Shown here piece after piece: positions 1 through 7,817 of a stretch of 53,017 nt of DNA; positions within the stretch are counted from its first letter, which is position 1, and the number at the start of each line of letters is the position of its first letter. The position numbers were made by a program, and so were the translations under genes. Source of the DNA: JBFLXN01 sp040755715 [NCBI: Candidatus Edwardsbacteria bacterium] (GTDB lineage: Bacteria > Edwardsbacteria > AC1 > JBFLXN01); the NCBI GenBank assembly GCA_040755715.1, contig JBFLXN010000001.1:1-53017 (forward strand), read 5' to 3'. The notes beneath the pieces are model-generated. The model worked only from the letters and a program-made list of their open reading frames with translations. It searched no databases and had not been told where the DNA came from.

Positions 1-15
1 GACTTCTCTTCTCCT

Positions 16-60
16 GCCTGTCTGGGCGGGGCTTCTGAAATAGCCCAAGCCCAGACAGGC
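16..60. repeat. 12-bp perfect inverted repeat
   Basis: GCCTGTCTGGGC at 16-27 is answered by its exact reverse complement at 49-60 around a 21-nt loop. No T-tract follows on the minus strand, so it is not a classical terminator for the toxin gene that ends at 178. The rest of 1-177 shows no gene. Confidence 0.7.
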
Positions 61-177
61 AAACACATCAGCATACTCCTACCTATGAAAATCCTCCATA
101 TCTATCATACTATTTTTGACAGTACCCGGATAATAATATGATTTCAACCCGGCCTGCCAAATATTTTTGTCATTTTT

Positions 178-552
178 CTACTTTCTTTTTATAACCTCTC
201 TAGCAAATAATAGAAAACTTCTCAATGCCTCTTCCGGGACATCGCTTATCTCACTTTCAGCAATGTTTTCTTCTTTCTCCTTATGAAAATGCTTTGGAAA
301 TGTCTTAAGTTGTCTTGCCTCTCTGTCAGGTATATTATTATGTCTGTAGATTGTTCCGTCAATAAGTTTTCTTTCCCAGTGATAGGCATATACCCCTTTT
401 CTTTTCTCAGAAATCCAGATATCCATAACACTATTATCGTTTAAAAATATCCGCAGTTTTCCCTCCACAAATCTTACACCCTCTACTAAATCAGAGAACT
501 CTCCTAAGGCAATATCAGAAAGTTTTTGGTATATTCGTTCACGAGTGTTCAT
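178..552 (-). CDS. TumE-like toxin (DUF6516 family)
   Basis: A 124-residue protein with the layout of the TumE/DUF6516 toxin family. A short beta-rich N-terminal half carries an aromatic-His motif (YAYHWERK, about residues 55-62). It is followed by YRHNNIPD and a His-rich stretch (FPKHFHKEKEE), then a C-terminal helix (PEEALRSFLLFAREVI). In this family the toxin follows its antitoxin, as here: its start overlaps the end of the 97-residue upstream gene by 14 bp, which implies translational coupling. The family assignment rests on motif resemblance. Toxicity and target are not shown by the sequence. Confidence 0.65.
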   Translation of the reverse strand: MNTRERIYQKLSDIALGEFSDLVEGVRFVEGKLRIFLNDNSVMDIWISEKRKGVYAYHWERKLIDGTIYRHNNIPDREARQLKTFPKHFHKEKEENIAESEISDVPEEALRSFLLFAREVIKRK

Positions 553-832
553 GCCTTTCTTCTTCTATGAGTCTTTGGATTTTTTCTTTTTCAATCTCTA
601 AATATTCCAGCCGGGTAAGGTCATCAAAACATTGCGATTCAGATATTCTACCTGCTTCAATCTGCTCCCATAATTCGTCAAAAGAATTAACTCCGTATTT
701 TTGAGCTAGTTTAGCAATTTCCAAGACTTTATTTTTTAGTTCAATTTCCATAAATTTTCCAAGTTCTTCTTCTTTTAAATATTCCCTTGGTAGTTTTAAC
801 TCTTTTTCAATCTTTTCTAAAAGTGTTGACAT
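539..832 (-). CDS. Antitoxin partner of the TumE-like toxin
   Basis: A 97-residue, strongly helical, charged protein, first gene of a two-gene operon with the toxin (14-bp overlap). An AGGAGG site lies 6 nt before the ATG. No helix-turn-helix or ribbon-helix-helix motif is unmistakable. The central EIAKLAQKYGVNSFDELWEQIEAG could be a short dimerisation or DNA-binding module. The antitoxin call comes from size, position and coupling, not from a recognised antitoxin domain. A palindrome over the putative -10 box just upstream fits autoregulation. Confidence 0.55.
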   Translation of the reverse strand: MSTLLEKIEKELKLPREYLKEEELGKFMEIELKNKVLEIAKLAQKYGVNSFDELWEQIEAGRISESQCFDDLTRLEYLEIEKEKIQRLIEEERHEHS

Positions 833-845
833 CCAAAACCTCCTG

Positions 846-863
846 GTATAATATTCATTATAC
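846..863 (-). promoter_or_regulatory. -10 box inside a palindromic operator
   Basis: On the minus strand GTATAAT and ATTATAC form exact 7-bp inverted arms separated by GAAT, beginning 14 nt upstream of the antitoxin start codon. The first arm contains a consensus TATAAT. No good -35 hexamer is seen at 16-18 nt spacing. The arrangement is what an autorepressed toxin-antitoxin promoter would look like. Confidence 0.5.
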
Positions 864-1067
864 TTGTTTGTACATTGTCTCCACCTCAGGCGGATCCGCT
901 GACCCTTAGGGCGGAAACTACGATTACGCTGATTAACAAATCACTCTTCTCTCTGTAATCCCTGCCACCGATGCTATGTCCGCATGAATATAATCAAGCA
1001 TTTTTATAGAATGTCTCCTAATAATTTGCACGTCCGATTTGGGACATCAGTTATACAAATTTTTCTA

Positions 1068-1562
1068 CTATCGGAAGAGTTGGTCTAATTCACTTTCGGC
1101 TTCAGAAGTAAATTCAGCGCCTAACTTGGCTTCGGGTTTTGCCTGACCTTCCAATTTAGCAAAGATATTATTAAAGAGTTTTCCTAGATCCTCAACCGTC
1201 TTTTTTACTCTCACCCGCACCAGTCCAAGAGTAGTGCGCTGGTCAAAAATCACAGCCAACATCACTCTCGCTTCAATTGAAGCGACATAAATATTTTCTC
1301 TTTCGCCTTGATGAAACAAGGTAGAAAACTCTTTCTCTCCTACCAGAGAGGCTAATTGGCTAGTGGCCGCGAAGTCAGCCGCGGAAAGCGAGGCAAAGGA
1401 TGTGGTATCAAGCTTAGTGGTATCCCCGGCACTGGTAATCAGTTGTCCTGCCTTATCAATCAAGAGGACACAGTTGGAATTAGTGTTCCTCAAGAGTTGA
1501 TTGAGAAGTTCACTGATAGCCCAAAAATCATCTTCAAAGACATTGACATTTTCTACTGGCAA
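1068..1562 (-). CDS. Roadblock/LC7-domain protein
   Basis: A 164-residue protein. Residues about 8-125 fit the Roadblock/LC7 fold (MglB-like): an N-terminal helix (FWAISELLNQLLRNT), then NCVLLIDKAGQLITSAG, a short helical segment and paired strands (NIYVASIEARVMLAVIFDQRTTLGLVRVRV). The last 40 residues are a polar tail. Proteins of this family bind small GTPases and regulate polarity or motility. No GTPase partner is encoded in the window. It lies downstream of porB in the same direction across a 165-bp palindromic spacer, so co-transcription is possible but not certain. Confidence 0.7.
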   Translation of the reverse strand: MPVENVNVFEDDFWAISELLNQLLRNTNSNCVLLIDKAGQLITSAGDTTKLDTTSFASLSAADFAATSQLASLVGEKEFSTLFHQGERENIYVASIEARVMLAVIFDQRTTLGLVRVRVKKTVEDLGKLFNNIFAKLEGQAKPEAKLGAEFTSEAESELDQLFR

Positions 1563-1592
1563 CTTCTTATTACCTCCTCGTCGCTTCGCTCC

Positions 1593-1725
1593 ATTGCAAA
1601 ATGAAAATTGTAAAATGCAAATTGTAAAACTAAAAACCGTCTCCTTTCTTTCATTTTGTAATAAGCGATAAGGTATTCCTTATTTCATTTTGCATTTTGC
1701 ATTTTGCAATCTGCATTTTAAAATT
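1593..1725. repeat. Palindromic spacer of AAAATGCAAATTG words
   Basis: The left arm (1593-1630) repeats ATTGCAAAATG / ATTGTAAAATGC. The right arm (1684-1725) repeats the complement, CATTTTGCATTTTGC. The two arms could pair as one long imperfect hairpin in the spacer between porB and the roadblock gene. Confidence 0.6.
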
Positions 1726-1726
1726 C

Positions 1727-2647
1727 TTATACAACGCACGCTAAAAGTCTCTCCCATTTAATATCTATTTCTCTCTGAATTTCCTCAAGAAAATGTGTAT
1801 TTTCCGCTAAGAAGAGGTGGCGAAATCGTTCCTGCTTTTTCAGAAACTCAATTACTGGTTTTTTCTCCTTAGGTCTGTGGGTTATACGATACTTACCATT
1901 TTCAACTTCATATATAGGCCAAATGCAAGTATCTACTGCCAATCTTCCAATTTCTATGGTGTCTTCTGGTGGATAGCCCCAACCCAAACGGCAAGGCTGA
2001 AGGATATTGATAAAAGTAGGCCCATTGAAACTCAAAGCCTTTTCTACTTTAGTGACTAAATCATTCCAGTAACTGGGACAGGCTTGAGCCGCATAAGGTG
2101 GGTCGTGAGCGGCGATTATTTCGGTCAAATCTTTTCTTGACTGTTGTTTTCCTGGAATAACGGTTCCAGCCGGACTGGTAGTAGTATGGGCTCCTTTTGG
2201 TGTAGACCCAGAACGTTGGATACCGGTGTTCATATATGCTTCATTATTGTAGCAAACATAGAGCATATTGTGCCCACGCTCAATTGCCCCGGAGAGAGCC
2301 TGAATTCCGATATCATAAGTTCCACCATCTCCACCAAAAGCAATAAATTTTATTTCCTCAGCAATCTTACCTTTTTTCTTTAAAGCTTTATAAGCCGCTT
2401 CTACACCACTGATGGTGGCGGCAGCATTTTCAAAAGCATTATGAATGAAAGGAACCTTCCAGGCAGTATAAGGAAAAATGGTGGTGACTACTTCCAGACA
2501 ACCAGTAGCACAGGCACAAACTACCGGTGTTTTCCCTGCCGCTGCCAAAATCTGACGAACAATAATTGTTGAGCCGCAGCCAGCACACGCTCTATGTCCA
2601 CCAGAAAGAAATTCACCTCTTCTGACTAATTCTCTCAAATTTGCCAT
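1727..2647 (-). CDS. porB: Pyruvate/2-oxoacid:ferredoxin oxidoreductase beta subunit
   Basis: A 306-residue thiamine-diphosphate subunit. CAGCGS (C21, C24) and C50 match the Cys ligands of the beta-subunit [4Fe-4S] cluster. The TPP/Mg motif is GDGG at 106-109, completed by YNNEAYMNTG at 133-142. The complex oxidises a 2-oxo acid and CoA to acyl-CoA and CO2, reducing ferredoxin. It follows porA with a one-base stop/start overlap (TAATG). Sequence looks closest to pyruvate synthase, but the neighbours (ilvE, ptb, buk, leucine genes) make branched oxo acids plausible substrates. Confidence 0.92.
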   Translation of the reverse strand: MANLRELVRRGEFLSGGHRACAGCGSTIIVRQILAAAGKTPVVCACATGCLEVVTTIFPYTAWKVPFIHNAFENAAATISGVEAAYKALKKKGKIAEEIKFIAFGGDGGTYDIGIQALSGAIERGHNMLYVCYNNEAYMNTGIQRSGSTPKGAHTTTSPAGTVIPGKQQSRKDLTEIIAAHDPPYAAQACPSYWNDLVTKVEKALSFNGPTFINILQPCRLGWGYPPEDTIEIGRLAVDTCIWPIYEVENGKYRITHRPKEKKPVIEFLKKQERFRHLFLAENTHFLEEIQREIDIKWERLLACVV

Positions 2648-3825
2648 TATTCTCTCACTCCTAAATAGTTTACCAAAGATTCAACCTTGTTTTTTGTAAC
2701 GGTGTCCTTAAGGTCACTATAGACCTCTTTGATTTGTTCTACATTAATATCTCGTCCCCCCAGTCCATAAACATAATTTACGGTTAGAGGTCTTTGCTTT
2801 GCTTCGTAAAGTGCAGAACGGATTTCAGTAAATAGCGGTCCACCTTGAGAACTAAAGGAATCAGACCGGTCAAGCACCGCAATCACCTTCATTCGGCTAA
2901 GACTCTCGGCAATTTCCTGAGCGGCAAAGGGACGAAAGATTCTGACCTTAAAAACACCTGCCTTTAGGCCTTTTTCCCGAACCGCATCACAGGCTACTTT
3001 TGCTGTTCCGGCTGTTGAACCCAAAGCCACTATTGCCATTTCGGCGTCTTCCATTTTATATTCTTCAAAGAGCCCGTATTTCCGTCCAAATTTCTTACCA
3101 AATTCTTCTCCTACATTCAGGATTACCTTGGAAACATTTTGCATGGAATGAATCTCAGCCCGCTTATGTTCAAAATAATAATCCTGTAAATCTAAAGCAC
3201 CAACAGTGATTGGCTGTTTAATATTAAGTAAGGTATGTTTTGGTTTATACTCGCCGAGATATGTTTTTACCTCATTATCATCAAGAATTTCAATCCTTTC
3301 CATCGCATGGCTGATAATAAAACCATCAGTAGTCACCATTGCCGGCAAAAGAACTTCTGGATGCTCTGCAATTTTCACTGCCTGGATTACATTGTCATAA
3401 GCCTCTTGTGAATTCTCGGAAAATAATTGAATCCAGCCAGAATCTCTGGCACCCATTGTATCCGAGTGGTCGCAGTGAATGTTAATTGGCGAAGACAAAG
3501 CCCGGTTAACTTCGCAGAGAACAATGGGCAATCGCAAGCCTGCGGCAATATATAAGACTTCATACATCAATGCTAGTCCCTGTGAGGCAGTAGAAGTCAT
3601 CACCCTTCCCCCAGCCGATGCGGCTCCAATGCAAGCGCTCATAGCGCTGTGTTCACTTTCCGCAGGTACAAATTCAGTATCTACCAAGCCATCGGCGACA
3701 AAACTAGCGAAGAGTTGGACAACTTCGGTAGCCGGGGTAATGGGATAGGCGGCCACTACATCAGGATTTACCTGACGCATCGCTTCAGCCATAATTTCGT
3801 TTCCAGTTTTAGCTACAATCTTCAT
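2647..3825 (-). CDS. porA: Pyruvate/2-oxoacid:ferredoxin oxidoreductase alpha subunit
   Basis: A 392-residue alpha subunit with the pyrimidine-binding TPP domain at the N-terminus (YPITPATEVVQLFASF at about 25-40; PAESEHSAMSACIGAA at about 54-69). The characteristic substrate-loop region reads CDHSDTMGARDSGWIQLF. A C-terminal transketolase-like domain carries ALGSTAGTAK and RIFRPFAAQEI. The length is normal for separate-subunit PorA. Order in the operon is porG, antitoxin-like gene, porD, porA, porB; a 275-bp palindromic spacer separates it from porD. Confidence 0.92.
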   Translation of the reverse strand: MKIVAKTGNEIMAEAMRQVNPDVVAAYPITPATEVVQLFASFVADGLVDTEFVPAESEHSAMSACIGAASAGGRVMTSTASQGLALMYEVLYIAAGLRLPIVLCEVNRALSSPINIHCDHSDTMGARDSGWIQLFSENSQEAYDNVIQAVKIAEHPEVLLPAMVTTDGFIISHAMERIEILDDNEVKTYLGEYKPKHTLLNIKQPITVGALDLQDYYFEHKRAEIHSMQNVSKVILNVGEEFGKKFGRKYGLFEEYKMEDAEMAIVALGSTAGTAKVACDAVREKGLKAGVFKVRIFRPFAAQEIAESLSRMKVIAVLDRSDSFSSQGGPLFTEIRSALYEAKQRPLTVNYVYGLGGRDINVEQIKEVYSDLKDTVTKNKVESLVNYLGVRE

Positions 3826-3857
3826 CTTTTTCTCCTAACTTTCTCACTTTAATTCTG

Positions 3858-4087
3858 TAACCACAGATTTGACAGATTTTCCGCCAAAGGCGGATCTGCC
3901 CCAGGCATGAAACGGATTACATCAAATAAATATCAAGAATCAAAACCATTCATCCTCCTCCGTTCCGATGGCCATCGGGACGGAAGACAAGCAATCCAAA
4001 ATTTAAAAATTTAACTTTTCTTGCTCCTTTTTTTATTCTTGATTTTGGATTTACTTAATCCGTCTAATCCGTTTAATCCGTGGTTTC
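3858..4087. repeat. Long imperfect palindrome between porD and porA
   Basis: AACCACAGATTTGACAG at the left end and the inverted AATCCGTTTAATCCGTGG at the right end form terminal inverted repeats. Internal ATCAAGAATCAAAACC / TTCTTGATTTTGG words pair as well. The central CCGATGGCCATCGG is a perfect palindrome. This is a MITE-like, non-coding element inside the por operon. Confidence 0.6.
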
Positions 4088-4100
4088 GTTTTCTTTCTTT

Positions 4101-4409
4101 CTATTCTTTAAATTCGCTTTCTGGAACCATAGTGATTGCTTGAATCTTAGGTGGACATTCCTTAGCGCAGATGCCACAGCCCTTACAGTAAGCCAGGTCA
4201 ATACCCACAACTTTATCATCTTTAACAATAATTGAAGAGTCAGGGCAATAAATCCAGCAAATCAGACAGTTAGTACATTTTTCGGAATGGTGAACTGGTC
4301 GTAGACTTCGCCAGTCACCCGTTTCAAATTTCTCAGCTGAACCAGGTTCCAGGAGAAGACAACCAGTGGGTAATTCTTTCCAGCCAGGTAATTTTGTACT
4401 TTCATTCAT
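4101..4409 (-). CDS. porD: 2-oxoacid:ferredoxin oxidoreductase delta subunit (2x[4Fe-4S])
   Basis: A 102-residue ferredoxin-type subunit with two classical CxxCxxCxxxCP motifs: C45, C48, C51, C55 and C75, C78, C81, C85. It relays electrons from the TPP site of PorB to soluble ferredoxin. The N-terminal 40 residues (MNESTKLPGWKELPTGCLL) are the usual delta-subunit extension. It sits between the antitoxin-like gene and porA on the same strand. Confidence 0.92.
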   Translation of the reverse strand: MNESTKLPGWKELPTGCLLLEPGSAEKFETGDWRSLRPVHHSEKCTNCLICWIYCPDSSIIVKDDKVVGIDLAYCKGCGICAKECPPKIQAITMVPESEFKE

Positions 4410-4491
4410 TCCTCACCTCTTTGAAATATGGATTTTATCTGAATTTCTTTGACAGATGAAAACCCTTTATCATTTGTAATTAAAGTTGCCC

Positions 4492-4719
4492 CTAATACAA
4501 AAGTTGTTGCAGCTCACCCCTTATTCTCCTTTGGAAACATAAAGGGTCCTCCTTTATATGTAATATTCCAACATATTCCTTTAATTTTTCCCGATGCATA
4601 ATCTTTCGACCGCATTCCAATATTTGTTCAATCTCTTTCCATTCGTCATAATTAATAATGACCTCTGATGGTCTATTGTTTTCATCTAGTACGATTTTTT
4701 TATGAATAGTCTTAATCAT
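4492..4719 (-). CDS. Orphan Phd/AbrB-like antitoxin candidate in por operon
   Basis: A 75-residue protein starting IKTIHKKIVLDENNRPSEVIINYDEWKEIEQILE. The VILDENNRPSEVIINYDEWKEIE pattern resembles small antitoxins whose second half clamps a PIN or RelE toxin. No toxin gene is adjacent: porG ends 1 nt upstream and porD begins 82 nt downstream. It is therefore either an orphan antitoxin or the survivor of a pair. The tail (CFQRRIRGELQQLLY) ends abruptly and may come from a fusion at the junction. Confidence 0.45.
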   Translation of the reverse strand: MIKTIHKKIVLDENNRPSEVIINYDEWKEIEQILECGRKIMHREKLKEYVGILHIKEDPLCFQRRIRGELQQLLY

Positions 4720-4720
4720 T

Positions 4721-5296
4721 TTAATTAACCTCCCCTTTTACCTCCTCATAGGCTCTTTCCATTGATTTGATGTTTCCCACTACTACTTCTGGTCTATTTC
4801 TAAATTTTGCTTCCAATTTTTCTCTGGCGTCTTTCAGTAGAGACTGAAAATCTATCAGCCTAGAAATTTTCACTACGGCGGCTAACATAGGCGTATTTGG
4901 CATTTCCCGACCCATTGTTTCTTTGGAAATTGTCGTGGCATCAACGGTATATATTTTGCCACTGTTTAACTTTAATTTTTTTCGCAAATTCTTCGGGTCT
5001 TCGGGTGTATTAACAATCAAAATGCCATTTTCAGGTAACCCTGCAGTAACATCAATTTTTCCAATCAGAGTGGGGTCCAACACCGCCACAATCTTTGGCG
5101 AACTCACCTGGCAATGGACTAAAATAGGTTTATCACTCAGACGGTTGAACGACTGGACTGGAGCTCCCATTCTTTCTGGACCATATTCGGGAAAAGCCTG
5201 GATATATTTACCAGCGCTGAGTGCGGCATCAGCAAAGAGCAAGGCTACGGTTTTTGCTCCTTGTCCTCCCCGTCCATGCCAGCGAATTTCTATCAT
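4721..5296 (-). CDS. porG: 2-oxoacid:ferredoxin oxidoreductase gamma subunit
   Basis: A 191-residue gamma subunit opening with the family signature IRWHGRGGQGAKTVA (residues 4-18), followed by FPEYGPERMGAPVQSFNR. First gene of the por operon, with an AGGAGG site 7 nt before the ATG. A sigma70-type promoter lies about 200 bp upstream, and a 141-bp palindromic element sits between promoter and gene (see findings). It completes a four-subunit GDAB enzyme. Confidence 0.93.
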   Translation of the reverse strand: MIEIRWHGRGGQGAKTVALLFADAALSAGKYIQAFPEYGPERMGAPVQSFNRLSDKPILVHCQVSSPKIVAVLDPTLIGKIDVTAGLPENGILIVNTPEDPKNLRKKLKLNSGKIYTVDATTISKETMGREMPNTPMLAAVVKISRLIDFQSLLKDAREKLEAKFRNRPEVVVGNIKSMERAYEEVKGEVN

Positions 5297-5311
5297 AATT
5301 TCCTCCTTTTA

Positions 5312-5478
5312 ATTATTATTAGCAAGACTTCTGCAAAATGCCTGTTAAGTGTCATGGCGAGGAGCAAAGCGACGAAGCAATCTCTTTATTTACCATGAGT
5401 TGGGATTGCTTCGTCCCGATAAATCGGGACTCGCAATGACAAATTATCTCATTTTGCAGAACTCTATTATTATTAGCA
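5312..5478. mobile_element. 141-bp MITE with 13-bp target-site duplication
   Basis: The element spans 5325-5465. Its ends are AGACTTCTGCAAAATG and the inverted AGAGTTCTGCAAAATG (one mismatch in the first 16 bp). Inside, GTCATGGCGAG...CGAAGCAATC is mirrored by GGATTGCTTCG...CTCGCAATGAC, and TCCCGATAAATCGGGA is a nested palindrome. The 13 bp ATTATTATTAGCA occurs immediately outside both ends (5312-5324 and 5466-5478). It encodes no protein. The internal palindrome belongs to a type I know as widespread in bacterial genomes. Confidence 0.85.
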
Positions 5479-5495
5479 CCTCTAGCTTGAATTTA

Positions 5496-5525
5496 ATTAT
5501 ATTCCAAAATCCGACCTTTTGTCAA
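5496..5525 (-). promoter_or_regulatory. Sigma70 promoter of the por operon
   Basis: On the minus strand TTGACA (5520-5525) is separated by 18 nt from TATAAT (5496-5501). It lies 14 bp beyond the end of recR and reads towards porG. The predicted start of transcription is near 5489, so the leader contains the whole MITE. Confidence 0.75.
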
Positions 5526-5538
5526 GGTTTTTTAGAGA

Positions 5539-6135
5539 TTACATCTCTCTTCTTCCTTCTAAGGCTCGGCTCAGAGTAACTTCATCCGCATATTCCAATT
5601 CACTCCCCACTGGTAAACCCCTGGCAATTCTGGTAACTTTTCTCACTAACGGTTTAATCAATTTTGCCAGATAGAGTGCTGTCGCTTCACCTTCGGCATT
5701 GGGTGCCGTAGCAATAATCACTTCATCAACTTCACTGTTTCTTAAACGATTCAGGAGTTCTTTAACTCTCAATTGTTCTGGTCCAATTCCGTCTAGTGGA
5801 GAAAGTGCTCCCTGTAAAATGTGATAATGTCCTTTGAATTCACCCGACTTCTCTAAAGCCACTAAATCACTTATCTTCTCCACTACGCAAAGGATTTTTC
5901 TATCTCGCTTTGAATCTTTACATATAGAACAGGTTTCGTCTTCAGTAGCATTGAAGCAAACAGAGCAGAAACGAACTCTTTCTTTCAATGATTCAATGGC
6001 TTTAGCCAGTGGTAGTGCTTCTTCCTTTGGTATTTTCAAAAGATAAAAGGCTAAGCGCTGGGCTGTTTTTGTGCCAATGCCAGGGAGTTTAGTAAACTCC
6101 TCAATGAGATTTCTGAGTAATTTGGAAGTATACAT
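5539..6135 (-). CDS. recR: Recombination protein RecR
   Basis: A 198-residue protein of standard length. The N-terminal helix-hairpin-helix reads LPGIGTKTAQRLAFYLL (about 18-34). A four-Cys zinc finger follows (CSVCFNATEDETCSIC), then a Toprim domain beginning ILCVVEKISDLVALEKSGEFKG. RecR works with RecO/RecF in loading RecA at gaps. It is followed (in + coordinates) by ybaB, the classic dnaX-ybaB-recR order, although dnaX is not adjacent here. Confidence 0.95.
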   Translation of the reverse strand: MYTSKLLRNLIEEFTKLPGIGTKTAQRLAFYLLKIPKEEALPLAKAIESLKERVRFCSVCFNATEDETCSICKDSKRDRKILCVVEKISDLVALEKSGEFKGHYHILQGALSPLDGIGPEQLRVKELLNRLRNSEVDEVIIATAPNAEGEATALYLAKLIKPLVRKVTRIARGLPVGSELEYADEVTLSRALEGRREM

Positions 6136-6137
6136 CA

Positions 6138-6318
6138 GTAATCAATTCAAAATGCAAATATCAAAAATCAAAATTACAAACCAAAATTCAAAATGAGCAT
6201 CTTAAAACGTCTGTCAGCAGAGTAGCCGTATAATTTTTGACGTTCAGTACACTAATAGTTTTTAAAATTTAAAAGTTTTAATATGTCATTTTGATATTTG
6301 ATATTTGATTTTTAATTT
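6138..6318. repeat. Palindromic spacer between ybaB and recR
   Basis: Left arm words CAAAATGCAAATATCAAAAATCAAAATT are mirrored on the right by TCATTTTGATATTTGATATTTGATTTTTAA. The spacer is AT-rich and non-coding. Confidence 0.55.
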
Positions 6319-6326
6319 CCCCGCCT

Positions 6327-6659
6327 TCAGAACAGCCCTGGGATTGAAAGCCCACCGGTTAGTTTGCTCATTTCACTCGCTGCTAATTCTTGGGCACGCT
6401 TCCTGGCTTCATTTACTGCCGCTAATATCAAATCCTCCAACATCTCCACCTCATCAGGATTTACTACTTCTTTACTAATTTTTATTTCCATAATGTTTTG
6501 TTGTCCATCAGCTACAACAGTTACCATTCCACCACCACTGCTTGCTTCAACCCTCTTACTGGCCAATTCTTCTTGAATTTGTGCCAACTTTGTCTGCAAA
6601 AGTTGCATTTGTTTCATTAGATTACTCATTCCCTTCAACATCTTGTCAAAACCTCCCAT
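6327..6659 (-). CDS. YbaB/EbfC nucleoid-associated protein
   Basis: A 110-residue DNA-binding protein with the YbaB layout: N-terminal helix ([23 protein letters not shown]), [25 protein letters not shown] strands, then a helix ([31 protein letters not shown]). Conserved upstream neighbour of recR in many bacteria, as here. Likely binds DNA as a tweezer-like dimer. Confidence 0.92.
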   Translation of the reverse strand: MGGFDKMLKGMSNLMKQMQLLQTKLAQIQEELASKRVEASSGGGMVTVVADGQQNIMEIKISKEVVNPDEVEMLEDLILAAVNEARKRAQELAASEMSKLTGGLSIPGLF

Positions 6660-6697
6660 TTAGTTGTCAGATATTCTCAAATTTGACCAGAGAAACG

Positions 6698-6783
6698 TGA
6701 AATAATGATATGCTGATACGGTTTACGGTAATGCGGAATGAAAAAACCACTCAACATATCACCATATTAACATATCAACGCTG
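6698..6783. repeat. Palindromic spacer of GATATG words
   Basis: AATGATATGCTGATACGG on the left pairs with CAACATATCACCATATTAACATATCAAC on the right. The same vocabulary recurs at 14059-14203. Confidence 0.5.
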
Positions 6784-6793
6784 TATATTTTTG

Positions 6794-7717
6794 TTATTTC
6801 ACATAAGTCAACCAATTATGTCGGTCTTCCTCTTCGCCAGAAACAATAGCAAAGAATGCATCCTGAAGTTTCTTAGCGATTGGGCCGCGTTTCCCATCTC
6901 CAATCACAATTTTATCAATTGAAGTAATCGGACTGATTTCTGCGGCGGTGCCGGTAAAGAAGACTTCTTCTGCAATGTAGAGTGCCTCTCGTGGAATTAG
7001 CACTTCTTGAACCTCCAGTCCCAAGTCTTTGGCCAAAGTAATGACTGAATGTCGGGTGATTCCGGGAAGGACGGAAGCGCCCAGAGGTGGTGTCTGTAAT
7101 TTGCCCCATCTGACAATGAACAGATTTTCTCCCGAACCTTCGCTGACATATCCATTCACATCCAAAGCAATTCCTTCACTATACCCGTTAAGGAGTGCCT
7201 CCATTTTAATTAACTGCGAATTCATATAATTAGCGCCGCATTTGGCCAAAGCCGGAAAGGTGTTGGGAGCCATCCGATTCCAAGTAGAAACACAGACTGA
7301 AACACCCTTTTCCAAAGCCTCAGGGCCCAAGTATTTCCCCCAATCCCAAACGGCAATCGCCACATCTACCGGATTAGGAAATGGATTCACTCCAAGTTCT
7401 GCATAACCACGATAGACTACTGGGCGAATATAGCAGGACTCCATCTTATTGACCTTGACTGTTTCTAAACAGGCATTAAAGATTTCGTCTATCGTGTAAG
7501 GAATATTCATCCGATACATTTTCGCTGAATTAAAAAGTCTTTCCAGATGTTCCTTTAAACGAAAAACACCTGAGCCCTTTTTTGTCTTATAGCAGCGGAT
7601 TCCTTCAAAAACGCTTGAACCATAATGCACCACATGGGAAAGCACATGAATCTTGGCCTCGTCCCAGTTAACAAATTTCCCATTCATCCAGATTTTTTCA
7701 GTCTTGTTAAATGGCAT
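6794..7717 (-). CDS. ilvE: Branched-chain amino acid aminotransferase
   Basis: A 307-residue fold-type IV PLP enzyme. K159 in ALAKCGANY is the Schiff-base lysine. [22 protein letters not shown] and [13 protein letters not shown] are the cofactor-binding motifs, and [12 protein letters not shown] is near the C-terminus. It interconverts leucine, isoleucine or valine and their 2-oxo acids with 2-oxoglutarate. Beside ptb and near por and buk, a catabolic role (feeding branched oxo acids to the ferredoxin-linked oxidoreductase) is likely, though IlvE is reversible and biosynthetic use cannot be excluded. Confidence 0.93.
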   Translation of the reverse strand: MPFNKTEKIWMNGKFVNWDEAKIHVLSHVVHYGSSVFEGIRCYKTKKGSGVFRLKEHLERLFNSAKMYRMNIPYTIDEIFNACLETVKVNKMESCYIRPVVYRGYAELGVNPFPNPVDVAIAVWDWGKYLGPEALEKGVSVCVSTWNRMAPNTFPALAKCGANYMNSQLIKMEALLNGYSEGIALDVNGYVSEGSGENLFIVRWGKLQTPPLGASVLPGITRHSVITLAKDLGLEVQEVLIPREALYIAEEVFFTGTAAEISPITSIDKIVIGDGKRGPIAKKLQDAFFAIVSGEEEDRHNWLTYVK

Positions 7718-7730
7718 TTTTTCCTCCTTT

Positions 7731-7813
7731 TTTTAACACAGATTACACAGATTTCTTAAAGAGATTACACCGATTAAGGAAATAATCTGTATAATCTGTC
7801 TTTTAATCTGTGC
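7731..7813. repeat. Palindromic spacer of ACAGATTACACAGATT words
   Basis: Left arm CACAGATTACACAGATTTC; right arm AATCTGTATAATCTG...TTAATCTGTGC. The same words recur at 3858-4087, 24943-25045, 27184-27333 and in traces near 28757 and 52276. Confidence 0.6.
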
Positions 7814-7817
7814 AATC

